From 66-474 sp963771735 (lineage in GTDB: Bacteria; Pseudomonadota; Gammaproteobacteria; Xanthomonadales; Rhodanobacteraceae), in the NCBI GenBank assembly GCA_963771735.1, contig CAVYUN010000002.1, forward strand, positions 1,465,137-1,529,136: a stretch of 64,000 nt of DNA. The letters run 5' to 3'. The notes beneath the pieces are model-generated. The model did no database searches. It was not told where the DNA came from and saw nothing but the letters and a program-made list of their open reading frames with translations. Below, in pieces: positions 55,689 to 63,979 of the stretch. The translations under genes and the position numbers were made by a program. How positions within the stretch are numbered: the stretch's first letter is position 1; each line of letters opens with the position of its first letter.

Positions 55689-56459
55689 ATGTGCCCGATG
55701 AACAGCAAGAACGCGGTAGCCGATCACGCTGGATGGATCACTCCGGACTGGCCCGCGCCGCCGGGAGTGCGCGCGGTGACCACCACGCGCGAGAGTCCGC
55801 ATGATCAAACGTCGTCGGCCTGCGGATTCAATGTTGGTATGCGCTGCGGCGACGATCCCGTCGCAGTCGCGCGCAATCGTGCATTCCTGCGCGATGCCTT
55901 GTCGCTGCCTTCAGAACCACGCTGGCTGCGCCAGGTGCACGGCACGCACGTGCTGATCGATCCGGGCCACGATCAACCCGAAGCCGACGCCGCCGTCACC
56001 CGCTCGCCCGGCGTGGTGTTGGCGATCCAGACCGCCGATTGCCTGCCGGTGCTTCTATGCGTCGATGAGGGTGCGGAAATCGCCGCCGCGCACGCCGGCT
56101 GGCGCGGACTGTCCGCAGGCGTGCTGGAGAACACCGTCGAGGCGATGCAGGCTTCGCGCGCCGACATCATGGCCTGGCTCGGTCCCGCGATCGCGGCGCA
56201 GTCCTACGAAGTCGGCGACGAAGTACGCGACGCATTCCTCGCGCACGATCCGGAAGCGGCCGCGGCGTTCATCGCCACGCGTCCGGGTCACTGGCTGTGC
56301 GACCTGTACCAACTCGCGCGGCAACGCCTGCGCGCAGCGGGCGTCACGCGCATCCACGGCGGCGGTTTCGATACCTTCACCGACTCGCGCCTGCACTCGT
56401 ATCGCCGCGACGGTGCGCGCAGCGGGCGGATGGCGAGCCTGATCTGGATATCGCCGTGA
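55689..56459 (+). CDS. pgeF: Purine nucleoside phosphorylase/laccase-domain protein PgeF
   Basis: YfiH-family multicopper-like zinc protein (256 residues), linked to peptidoglycan editing and purine nucleosides. Metal ligands lie in QVHGTHVLID, TADCLPVLLCVDEG and AAAHAGWRGLSAGVLENTVEAM. The LGPAIAAQSYEVGDEVRDAF and RIHGGGFDTFTDSRLHSYRRDG segments are typical. ATG 55689 or 55698 could start it. It follows rluD, as in E. coli. Confidence 0.92.
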   Translation: MCPMNSKNAVADHAGWITPDWPAPPGVRAVTTTRESPHDQTSSACGFNVGMRCGDDPVAVARNRAFLRDALSLPSEPRWLRQVHGTHVLIDPGHDQPEADAAVTRSPGVVLAIQTADCLPVLLCVDEGAEIAAAHAGWRGLSAGVLENTVEAMQASRADIMAWLGPAIAAQSYEVGDEVRDAFLAHDPEAAAAFIATRPGHWLCDLYQLARQRLRAAGVTRIHGGGFDTFTDSRLHSYRRDGARSGRMASLIWISP

Positions 56460-56726
56460 CAGCGGAATCAGGGCGCGCTTTTGGCTTGCGCGTCTGGCCG
56501 AGTCGCGTATACCGCTCGCTTGCCGCGCTCGGCGTGGAGTGGGAAGATCGTGCGGGGCGTCTGTTCGGGCATCTGGAAAGGCTGCAGGATTAGGCGGCAC
56601 GAGCGGCGCAAGTTCATGATTCCTTTAGGCCTATGCCGACAGGATGCGTCAAATTCACCGAACTAGGCGGCGGGATTACATTCCACTTTGAAATCGACTT
56701 TTAGTTAGCCTTATAAGAAGCGTGTG
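56460..56726. other. Non-coding or decayed stretch at the edge of the accessory region
   Basis: No gene, RNA or clear repeat is recognised. Base composition drops noticeably after about 56620, with short frames only, marking the boundary between the housekeeping block and the accessory region. Confidence 0.5.
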
Positions 56727-57045
56727 ATGTTAGTTCTCGGCCTCCTCATCTCACTTTTCATGGCGCCGCTACCTCCTTGAGTTCGCCAAGCGGCTGCATG
56801 TCAAACTCTCAAATTTCGGGACCGTACATGGCTGGCATGGGTCACTACCTTTATAGTTGTCGCGATTGCAATTACTTATATGGGTCCTTGGCGCGAAGCA
56901 CTCGGCGTACGCCCGACTTTACTTCCGCGTCCGTCGACTGGGGCATCCCAGCGATCTTCATCGCAGTCGCTTTTATGGCGCTTAACATTTACCTCCCGAG
57001 GTGGGTCGGCTACCGGTCGCAAGAGCAAAAGAATCGTTCCAGCCA
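56727..57045 (+). pseudogene. Decayed small membrane-protein gene cut by an insertion sequence
   Basis: Coherent protein-like segments run through three frames in order: MLVLGLLISLF, WRRYLLEFAKRLHVKLSNFG, RTWLAWVTTFIVVAIAITYM, then DWGIPAIFIAVAFMALNIYL with RWVGYRSQEQKNR. Two segments look like transmembrane helices. At least three frameshifts are needed to join them, and the 3' end runs into the terminal repeat of the IS at 57046. The parent family is not recognised. Confidence 0.4.
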
Positions 57046-57075
57046 TGAGCTGCTGCCGGTCTCGTAGACACCACC

Positions 57076-57930
57076 TTAAGTTGCTTGCATCTGCTGCTCG
57101 AACTGGATGGGGCTGATGTAGCCGATCGTCGAGTGCTGCCGCTTCGGATTATAGAAGCGCTCGATATAGTCGAAGACATCGGCCTTGGCCTCGTCGCGCG
57201 TGCGATAGTTTTGCGCGCGGTCCGCTCCGTCTTCAGCGTGGAGAAGAAGCTCTCCATCGCCGAGTTGTCCCAGACGTTGCCGGCGCGGCTCATGCTGCAG
57301 GTGATGCCAAGTTCGCCGAGCAAACGCTGGAACTGCTCGCTGCTGTATTGGCTGCCGCGATCGGAATGGTGCAGCAAGGCCTGCGGACGTCCACGTCGCC
57401 ACAGCGCCATCATCAACGCATCGGTGACCAGTTGCGCAGTCATGCTGGCCTGCATCGACCAGCCGACTACGCGCCGCGAGTACAGGTCCAGCACTACCGC
57501 CACGTAAAACCAACCTTCCGCCGTCCAAAGGTATGTGAAGTCGGCGACCCATTTCTGGTTCGGCGCCTGGGCGACGAACTGCCGATCCAGCACGTTGGCG
57601 GCTGGCGCAGCCGTTGGACGTGCTCCTCGTCGACCGGCAATCCACGGCGCTGGGCCGTGCACGCAAGGCTTGTGCCCGCATCAGGCGCTCGACACGGTGC
57701 AAACCGCAACGCTCGCCGCTCGCCAGCACATCCCGCCAGACCCGGCGTGCACCGTAGGTGCGGTCACTGTCCAGGAAGCTGCGCCGTGCAAGTTCCGTCA
57801 AACGTTGGTCTTCCAGGCTGCGCCGGCTCCGCGGCCGCGTCAGCCATGCATAGAACCCGCTGCGAGACACACCGAGCGCCTCCACAACATCGCCACCGGC
57901 CAGGCCACTCGGTGCTTCGCCACGAACCCG
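57076..57930 (-). pseudogene. IS3-family transposase orfB, frameshifted
   Basis: Corresponds to the intact orfB at 63113. One G is missing in the CCCAGCGCCG stretch (CCCAGGCGCCG in the intact copy), after RALRAR-like sequence, and another in CGCAAAACTATCG (AAAACGTATCG in the intact copy), near the C-terminus. The DDE segments VADFTYLWTAEG, HHSDRGSQYSS and NSAMESFFSTLKTE are still readable in a middle frame. Confidence 0.85.
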
Positions 57931-57934
57931 AACT

Positions 57935-58227
57935 TCACGTCGATTCCTTGGCGAAATAGGCCGCGGCTTTTTTTAGGATGTCCCGCTCCATCCGCAAGCG
58001 TGCCATTTCCTTCTTCAGACGCGCGATCTCTGCCTGTTCGAGCTTCATCTGTCCGCGCCCGGGAAACGCCTGCACCGGATCCAGCGTCGCGTCCCGCACC
58101 CACTTGCGCAGCACGTTCGCGTGAATCCCCAAGTCCCGGATGCCTGAGCAACGCTCACCCCGCGGGCCCTGACTAGCCGCACCGCTTCAAGCTTGAACTC
58201 CCGACTGAACGTCCGTCTCGTTCCCAT
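57935..58227 (-). pseudogene. IS3-family orfA, frameshifted
   Basis: Starts MGTRRTFSREFKLEAVRLV like the intact orfA, then loses frame where CATCGCGGGAC has become CATCCGGGAC (one G lost, near 58140). The C-terminal leucine-zipper part (LEQAEIARLKKEMARLRMER, then DILKKAAAYF) continues in another frame from 58132. Confidence 0.85.
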
Positions 58228-58288
58228 TCGCCACCTCCGGCTTCATCATCACACCTAAACTCGGTGTCTGTGAAGCCGCAGCAGCTCA

Positions 58289-58732
58289 ATAGGCTTGCAA
58301 ACCTCTTAGTTCGGGAATTGAAGGCTAAGCTTGGCCTCTAACATCTCGGTCAAGCGGACGCGCCCCCGCTGCGCGGGCTCCACGCGTGCCTCAGGCTTTA
58401 CCTGGGTGCAATAGCAGCGTTGTAGCTAGTTCATTTTCAGGGCGGTACGTCGCAGCACAATGCAACGGCGACGAAGCGAGAGCGCAGTTTCCGGTAGGCC
58501 AGCAGCAAGCATGCCAAGCGGTCTGCGGCTACGCGCGTCGGCCAGCTAGACTTTCAATATCTTGGCCGCGCCTTCCAAGTTGGGCACCGGTGGTGTGCGT
58601 CACGCTTCGTTGGCGGCCGCGACAAGTTACGTAGCCAAATTTGGTGCGTCACCGCGGCTGGCACATTGCTCGAGGCGTCTACGGCTGCGGCCACCATCGT
58701 GTCATCGTGCATGGCATCCGGGCCGCGTAGGC
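58289..58732. other. Gene-poor stretch, possible decayed gene cassette
   Basis: No recognised gene. It begins with TTGGCCTCTAACATCTCGGT followed by CAAGCGGACGCGCCCCCGCT (58332-58371), which resembles the left half of an integron attC site; the right half is not convincing. The remainder holds only short, unsupported frames (for example 58386-58634). Confidence 0.45.
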
Positions 58733-58789
58733 GTCTAACTCACTCATTCGAGCGGACGGCTGCGCCGCCGCTAAACTCAAGCGTTGATA
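58733..58789 (+). other. attC-like integron recombination site
   Basis: 57 bp, the minimum size usual for attC. GTCTAAC (R'') at 58733, then AGCGGACGGC and GCCGCCGCT, which pair with one unpaired A, the extrahelical-base feature of attC, separated by TGC. AAACTCAAGCGTT then ends in GTTGATA, a worn version of the R' consensus GTTRRRY. The order and spacing match xanthomonad-type attC sites such as those with CATTCAAGCGGACGGC. Confidence 0.7.
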
Positions 58790-59040
58790 TGACTTTCGCT
58801 GTCAAGCAGCGACGCAGTTGTGATCGAAGATGCGATGTGATTTTTCTGTTGGGTTCAATCCCCTGAAGGCGACGCAGCCAGTACATCCGACGGTTGCTCA
58901 AGCTGATATTCGCGGGTTGGATACCGCAGTACTGGTGTCCGTCATGTGGGCCTGCCTCGGTCTAGGCTCGCGAGTCAGCGGTGCTGCGTGCTGTCGCCTA
59001 ACGCTTCGAGGGTTGCCCACGGAACCGGGCTGCGCCGCCT
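58790..59040. other. Gap between attC-like site and IS110 remnant
   Basis: No gene recognised. GTCTAGGCTC at 58960-58969 is repeated directly at 60341-60350, on the other side of the IS110 remnant. GCCTAAC at 58996-59002 could be the left end of another attC, but the following bases do not continue the pattern. Confidence 0.4.
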
Positions 59041-60218
59041 TCAGGGGGCTGGGTTTCTCCGTTGGGAAGGGGTGGTGGTGATCGGGTGGATCAATGCGGC
59101 CGGTGCCACGCGCGTCATGCGTGCGATGTCCCAGATGAAAGCGGCCAGTTCGCGGGCGACGCCCACGACGGCCACGTTCCGTGCTTGCCGTGTGCGGTGA
59201 GTCTGCGGAAGCGGCTGCACAGTCGCAGTTGCGCGTCCCAGGCGCGGTCGATGATGGGTCTGGGCAAGTGCTCGTGTCGCACCTGGATGATGCGGCTGAC
59301 CTTGGCAGGGAAGCGGTAGGACCAGGCCGCTTCGATCAGCACCTTGCGTGCGTAGCTGTTGCCGGCCTTGGTGATGCCGCCGAGTTTGCGGCTGAACCGC
59401 CGGAGCTGTGTTCGGACTGGGTGTCACCCCGAGCCAGGCCATGAGCTGGCGCGGATGATCGAAGCGGGACAGGTCGCCGATCTCGGCGATCAGGGTGATG
59501 GCGACGGTGAACTGCACGCCGCGCAGAGCCTGGATCGCCTCGCACCACCGGATACCAGCGCCACTGCGGTGCAGCTTCGCGCAGCGCTTTCTCAAGCCGC
59601 TCGCACTGCGCCAGCGCGATCATCGATCGCGCGCCGATGTTCCTCGAAGGCGATCTGCGACCACGGCGTCGGCGAACACGAACTCCGACAGCCAGCGCCG
59701 ATGCTTCGGGCCCCAGTTGGCGGTGCCGGTATAGCGCACATCGTGCATGAGCAGAAACGACTTCAAGCGTTGCCGGGCCTGGCGCATGTCCTGCTTGGCC
59801 GCACCCCACGCACGCACCAGATCGCGCATCGCCTCGTCCTGGACATCGGGCACATGCACGCGCGTCAGATCGTTCATGCGCAACGCCTTGACCAGCTTGA
59901 TCGCATCGCGCCGGTCGGTCTTGACCCGATCACCCGGCTTGCGCGGTGTCAGCGAGGGCGCGCACACCATGCATGCAAAACCTTTCTTCGCTCAGCAACC
60001 GGTACAGCCCGTAGCCGATGGGCCCGGCCTCGTAGACGAACGAAACATGCGAACCCTTGCTCTGCATCCGTGTGCACAACTTCGTGATGTCGCGCTCGCA
60101 GAACGCCGACGTTGCCCAGGTTCTGGACCTCGCCCAGCCCGACCGAATACGCCGCAACGATCGAGTCCTTGTGCACATCCAGGCCGACATGGACCGTGGT
60201 GGTGGTATCGTTTTGCAT
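59041..60218 (-). pseudogene. IS110-family transposase, multiply frameshifted
   Basis: Starts MQNDTTTTVHVGLDVHKDSI, the DEDD N-terminus of IS110/IS116/IS902 transposases. Coding continues in other frames as SFVYEAGPIGYGLYRLL, then DRVKTDRRDAIKLVKALRMN, and later ALRGVQFTVAITLIAEIGD, SRFDHPRQLMAWLGVTPSE and LIEAAWSYRFPAKVS. At least five frame changes are needed, so it is inactive. Unlike IS3, this family lacks obvious terminal repeats, so the true ends are not defined. Confidence 0.85.
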
Positions 60219-60352
60219 GCTGACCTCCGCGAAGGAAACCCACGATGAGCGTAGCTCTTGCACACTCATGCGGCTCTGGCTTCTGGCTAACCCGCGACTA
60301 TGGTCTCGCGGAGGTCAGCGCTGGCCTCGAAAGTCATACTGTCTAGGCTCCA

Positions 60353-60817
60353 ATGAAGGTCTTAGCACTAGCCGTCATTGCATTTGGTCTTTCCGCGTGT
60401 AGCTTGGCCGCGGCTCCGCCAAGCGACGAGCAAATGATCCATACGTTCATCACACACAGGGACGTGTTTGAGCGTCTCGTAAAAATGGCATGCAAAGACC
60501 ACTACACGGTTGTAAGCATGGATCCTGAGTGGTCAAGGCCCACGGGTATTCCAAGCAGCACAAAGCAGCAGTACTACCAGCTGTTCAAGACTGTGGGCGT
60601 CAAACAGTTGCAGTCCTACGACGGGTGCCGCACACAGCTCTCAGTTTGGTCAGTCGGGCTAGGTGGTGATGGCGACTACAAGGACTATCAGTACCGGCCC
60701 GAGCAAGTGGAAAACCTTGTGCCTAGCCTCGACGACTTGAATCTCAACGACAAGATCGTGTTTTACTATCGCAAGGTTGCGCCAAACTGGTACATTCGTT
60801 ATGCGCACTGGCCATGA
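60353..60817 (+). CDS. Lipoprotein of a probable integron gene cassette
   Basis: A 154-residue protein starting MKVLALAVIAFGLSACSLAA, a signal sequence with lipobox LSAC. The mature part has no family I recognise; it contains THRDVFERLVKMACKDHYTV, YDGCRTQLSVWSVGLGGDGD and ends KVAPNWYIRYAHWP. Two cysteines could pair. Codon use is less GC-biased than the housekeeping genes. Its stop lies four bases before an attC-like half-site, the layout typical of integron cassettes, and GTCTAGGCTCC just precedes its start. Confidence 0.75.
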   Translation: MKVLALAVIAFGLSACSLAAAPPSDEQMIHTFITHRDVFERLVKMACKDHYTVVSMDPEWSRPTGIPSSTKQQYYQLFKTVGVKQLQSYDGCRTQLSVWSVGLGGDGDYKDYQYRPEQVENLVPSLDDLNLNDKIVFYYRKVAPNWYIRYAHWP

Positions 60818-60820
60818 GGA

Positions 60821-60848
60821 GCCTAACTACTCATTCCAGCGGACGCGA
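60821..60848 (+). other. attC-like half-site interrupted by an IS
   Basis: GCCTAAC then TACTCATTCCAGCGGACGC, the left half of an attC like that at 58733. The matching right half is absent; instead sequence leading into an IS3-family element begins by about 60850-60865. Confidence 0.6.
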
Positions 60849-60899
60849 TAGTTCCCACGGTTTAGTGGACACCCTGACCTAACTTTTCAGGAGTGCCCC

Positions 60900-61256
60900 A
60901 TGCCCAAGCCAGGCCCAAGAACGACCACGCGCTACAGCGAGCAATTCAAGGCGACCGCCGTGCGCCTCAGCCAACTTCCTGGCGTCCAGGTGCAGGACGT
61001 CGCCGCATCGCTTTACATTCATCCCTTCATGCTGTCTCGTTGGCGCAAACAGGCGCGCGAGGGCACGATCATGGTCAAGGGTGTGGACGTCGATCCGGCT
61101 GTTGCGGCCGAACTGAAAGAGCTGCGTCGGGTGAAGAAGGCCTACGAGCAGCTGAAGATCGAGCATGACCTTTTAAAAAAAGCGATCGCGTTCACTTCCG
61201 GACGAAAAGCGAGCGCTTCGCCTTCATCCAAGCCCAACAAGAGCACTACCCGGTGA
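60900..61256 (+). CDS. IS3-family transposase orfA
   Basis: A 118-residue protein with an N-terminal helix-turn-helix (TTRYSEQFKATAVRLSQLPG, SRWRKQARE) and a leucine-zipper-like coiled coil (ELKELRRVKKAYEQLKIEH). An A7-G stretch at 61175-61182 inside LLKKAIAF would allow a -1 shift into orfB, as in IS3 elements. Intact but linked to a broken orfB. Confidence 0.85.
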   Translation: MPKPGPRTTTRYSEQFKATAVRLSQLPGVQVQDVAASLYIHPFMLSRWRKQAREGTIMVKGVDVDPAVAAELKELRRVKKAYEQLKIEHDLLKKAIAFTSGRKASASPSSKPNKSTTR

Positions 61257-61585
61257 GGCGGCTGTGCCGCCTGTTCGGGGTCAGTGCCAGCGGCTTCTAC
61301 GCGTGGCGCGCCCGCCCACTCAGTGAGCGCGCTCAGGAGGACGTGCGACTGATAGCGCGGGTTCGCCAGGTGCACCGGGAGAGTCGGGAAACCTACGGCA
61401 GTCCGCGAGTGCACGCGGCGCTGCGTCGACAGGGTGAGCCGGTTGGGCGCCGCCGTATCGAGCGTTTGATGCGCGAGCACTCCGTACGCGCATGCTCGGC
61501 TTCGCTGTATCGCCGCCTGCCTGGCCTGGGCCGGTTCTTCGCCAGCGTGGACAACCGGGTTCATGCGTTGACGGTGGTGACCTGA
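61196..61585 (+). pseudogene. IS3-family transposase orfB, 3' truncated
   Basis: Begins FRTKSERFAFIQAQQEHYPV, continues VRRLCRLFGVSASGFYAW and RQVHRESRETYGSPRVHAAL, the helix-turn-helix part of IS3 orfB. It ends at a stop at 61585 before any of the DDE catalytic core, cut by the IS starting at 61596. Confidence 0.85.
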
Positions 61586-61595
61586 GGCGGTTTTT

Positions 61596-62443
61596 TGTAG
61601 CCACTCAGGCGGTGAGTCCGGTTCGATGGTAACGGTTTCGATCCAGCTCCGGCGGACGTCGGCCGGTGGTTGGTAGTGGTGCGCGCTGTGCGGTCGCTGC
61701 TCGTTGTAGAACCGCCGCCAGCGTTCGATCAGGACCTTGGCCTCGGCCCGCGTGCGGAACCACTCGCGGTTGAGCAGTTCGTCGCGCAGCTTGCCGTTGA
61801 AGCTCTCGACGAAGCCGTTCTGCCAAGGACTGCCCGGCGCAATGAAGGCCGGCCCGATGGCTTGGTCGCGCAGCCAGCGCATGACCTTGGCCGCTGTGAA
61901 CTCGGCGCCGTTGTCCGACCGAACGTAGGCCGGCTTGCCATACAGCCGCATCAGGCGCGACAGGCTCAGGATCACGTCCTGCGAACGCAGGCTGGCGCCG
62001 ACCTCGATGGCCAGGCATTCGCGGGTGTATTCGTCGAGCACGCACAGCAGCTTCAACGAGCGGCCATCGACCAGCTGGTCGTGGACGAAGTCGTAGCACC
62101 ACACCGCGTTAGGACGAACGGCTCCAGGTAGGCGGATGTCGCTGCCGGAACGCCGCCGCCGCGGCCTGCGCCGCGGAATGTTCAAACCCATCTGGCGCCA
62201 CATGCGCCGGACCCGGGACTCGCCAACACTCAACCATGCCGCCATCCGGCGATAGCCGAACCGCGGCACCGCTTGCGACGCCGACAGAAGTTGCTCGCCC
62301 ATCGCCCGATCCTTGTCCGGCTGTTTCAGCATGTAGCTCGTCACCCGGCGGCTCAGCCCCAGGTAACGGCATGCCTTGCGCTGCGAGATACCCCGGCGAG
62401 TCAGGTGCTCCAGCACCAGGCGTCGCCCCGACGGGGTCGTCAT
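61596..62443 (-). CDS. IS407-type transposase orfB
   Basis: Starts MTTPSGRRLVLEHLTRRGIS. The DDE core is VWCYDFVHDQLVDGRSLK, YVRSDNGAEFTAAKVMRWL and NGFVESFNGKLRDELLNREW. No stop falls before the IS end, so the frame continues into the neighbouring IS to base 61142, giving a longer hybrid product; only the part up to the IS end is counted here. It overlaps orfA at ATGA. Confidence 0.85.
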
Positions 62444-62703
62444 TTTTTTCGACTGAACTCCTTCAGCCCGTCGATCACCAGCATCTGCTCGGCCACCAGG
62501 CGCTTGAGCTTGGCGTTCTCCGTTTCCAGATCCTTCAAACGCCGAGCATCGGCCACCTCCATGCCGCCGTACTTGTCCCGCCAACGGTAGAACGTCTGCT
62601 CAGAGATGTTGTGCTGCCGGCACACCTCCCGGATCGGCACCTCTTGCGCCTCGGCTTCCCGCAGGATCCGGATGATCTGTTCTTCGCTGTGTCGCTTCTT
62701 CAT
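62440..62703 (-). CDS. IS407-type transposase orfA
   Basis: An 87-residue helix-turn-helix protein, KKRHSEEQIIRILREAEAQE, with EVCRQHNISEQTFYRWRDKY and a leucine-zipper segment (LKDLETENAKLKRLVAEQML). It ends FSRKK at a run of A that overlaps the orfB start, so orfB may be made by reinitiation or slippage. Confidence 0.9.
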   Translation of the reverse strand: MKKRHSEEQIIRILREAEAQEVPIREVCRQHNISEQTFYRWRDKYGGMEVADARRLKDLETENAKLKRLVAEQMLVIDGLKEFSRKK

Positions 62704-62822
62704 GGAGTTCTCCTTGCCTCAAAGGGTAAGAGAACTCACCTTCCAACTGGCTACACCTTTCGAGCTGCTGCCGGCTTCACAGACACCGAGTTTAGGTGTG
62801 ATGATGAAGCCGGAGGTGGCAA

Positions 62823-63116
62823 ATGGGAACGAGACGGACGTTCAGTCGGGAGTTCAAGCTTGAAGCGGTGAACCTGGTCAGGGCCCGCGGGGTGAGCGTT
62901 GCTCAGGCATCGCGGGACTTGGGGATTCACGCCAACGTGCTGCGCAAGTGGGTGCGGGACGCGACGCTGGATCCGGTGCAGGCGTTTCCGGGGCGCGGAC
63001 AGATGAAGCTGGAACAGGCAGAGATCGCGCGTCTGAAGAAGGAAGTGGCACGCTTGCGGATGGAGCGGGACATCCTAAAAAAAGCCGCGGCCTATTTCGC
63101 CAAGGAATCGACGTGA
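62823..63116 (+). CDS. IS3-family transposase orfA (intact)
   Basis: A 97-residue protein with helix-turn-helix (TFSREFKLEAVNLVRARGVS, HANVLRKWVRDATLD) and coiled coil (MKLEQAEIARLKKEVARLRM) ending ERDILKKAAAYFAKE. An A7-G stretch near 63076-63083 could drive the -1 shift that fuses it with orfB. Confidence 0.92.
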   Translation: MGTRRTFSREFKLEAVNLVRARGVSVAQASRDLGIHANVLRKWVRDATLDPVQAFPGRGQMKLEQAEIARLKKEVARLRMERDILKKAAAYFAKEST

Positions 63117-63979
63117 AGTTCGGGTTCGTGGCGAAGCACCGAGTGGCCTGGCCGGTGGCGATGTTGTGCGAGGCGCTCGGTGTGTCTCGCAGCGGGTTCT
63201 ATGCATGGCTGACGCGGCCGCGGAGCCGGCGCAGCCTGGAAGACCAACGTTTGACGGAACTTGCACGGCGCAGCTTCCTGGACAGTGACCGCACCTACGG
63301 TGCACGCCGGGTCTGGCGGGATGTGCTGGCGAGCGGCGAGCGTTGCGGTTTGCACCGTGTCGAGCGCCTGATGCGGGCACAAGCCTTGCGTGCCCGGCCC
63401 AGGCGCCGTGGATTGCCGGTGGATCGCGGAGCACGTCCAACGGCTGCGCCAGCCGCCAACGTGCTGGATCGGCAGTTCGTCGCCCAGGCGCCGAACCAGA
63501 AGTGGGTCGCCGACTTCACATACCTTTGGACGGCGGAAGGTTGGTTGTACGTGGCGGTAGTGCTGGACCTGTACTCGCGGCGCGTAGTCGGCTGGTCGAT
63601 GCAGGCCAGCATGACTGCGCAACTGGTCACCGATGCGTTGATGATGGCGCTGTGGCGACGTGGACGTCCGCAGGCCTTGCTGCACCATTCCGATCGCGGC
63701 AGCCAATACAGCAGCGAGCAGTTCCAGCGTTTGCTCGGCGAACTTGGCATCACCTGCAGCATGAGCCGCGCCGGCAACGTCTGGGACAACTCGGCGATGG
63801 AGAGCTTCTTCTCCACGCTGAAGACCGAGCGGACCGCGCGCAAAACGTATCGCACGCGCAACGAGGCCAAGGCGGATGTCTTCGACTATATCGAGCGCTT
63901 CTATAATCCGAAGCGGCAGCACTCGACGATCGGCTACATCAGCCCCATCCAGTTCGAGCAGCAGATGCAAGCAACTTAA
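63113..63979 (+). CDS. IS3-family transposase orfB (intact)
   Basis: A 288-residue DDE transposase. Starts GTG overlapping the orfA stop. Catalytic residues: Asp in QKWVADFTYLWTAEG, Asp in LLHHSDRGSQYSSEQF and Glu in NSAMESFFSTLKTER. C-terminus YNPKRQHSTIGYISPIQFE is typical. It can mobilise itself and possibly the decayed copy. Confidence 0.94.
   Translation: MKFGFVAKHRVAWPVAMLCEALGVSRSGFYAWLTRPRSRRSLEDQRLTELARRSFLDSDRTYGARRVWRDVLASGERCGLHRVERLMRAQALRARPRRRGLPVDRGARPTAAPAANVLDRQFVAQAPNQKWVADFTYLWTAEGWLYVAVVLDLYSRRVVGWSMQASMTAQLVTDALMMALWRRGRPQALLHHSDRGSQYSSEQFQRLLGELGITCSMSRAGNVWDNSAMESFFSTLKTERTARKTYRTRNEAKADVFDYIERFYNPKRQHSTIGYISPIQFEQQMQAT

Larger units (their letters stand above)
57046..58288 (-). 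mobile_element. IS3-family insertion sequence, decayed copy
   Basis: A complete-length but inactive copy of the element whose intact version begins near 62761. Terminal repeats TGAGCTGCTGCCGG (57046) and, inverted, TGAGCTGCTGCGGC (ending 58288) start with TG as in IS3 elements. Both orfA and orfB are frameshifted by single-G deletions relative to the intact copy. No clear target duplication flanks it. Confidence 0.88.
60855..61595 (+). mobile_element. Truncated IS3-family element
   Basis: Carries orfA and the first part of orfB, then stops where another IS starts at 61596. The left end is probably near TGGACACCCTGACC (60856), but without a right end the terminal repeat cannot be confirmed. 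It replaced the right half of the attC at 60821. Confidence 0.75.
61596..62755 (-). mobile_element. IS3-family element (IS407-type) inserted in another IS
   Basis: Terminal repeats TGTAGCCACTCAGGCGGTGA at 61596 and, on the other strand, TGTAGCCAGTTGGAAGGTGA ending 62755. Both reading frames (orfA 62703-62440, orfB from 62443) are open. It interrupts the preceding IS3 element; no target duplication is evident. Confidence 0.85.

Noticed and set aside
56456..56593. Small frame (GTG start) overlapping the pgeF stop
   Set aside because: 45 residues, no recognisable family and no ribosome-binding site. It resembles GC-rich chance sequence, although the GTGA overlap is suggestive.
58386..58866. Two short plus-strand frames in the cassette region
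   Set aside because: No start signal or recognised sequence, and the second overlaps the attC-like site.
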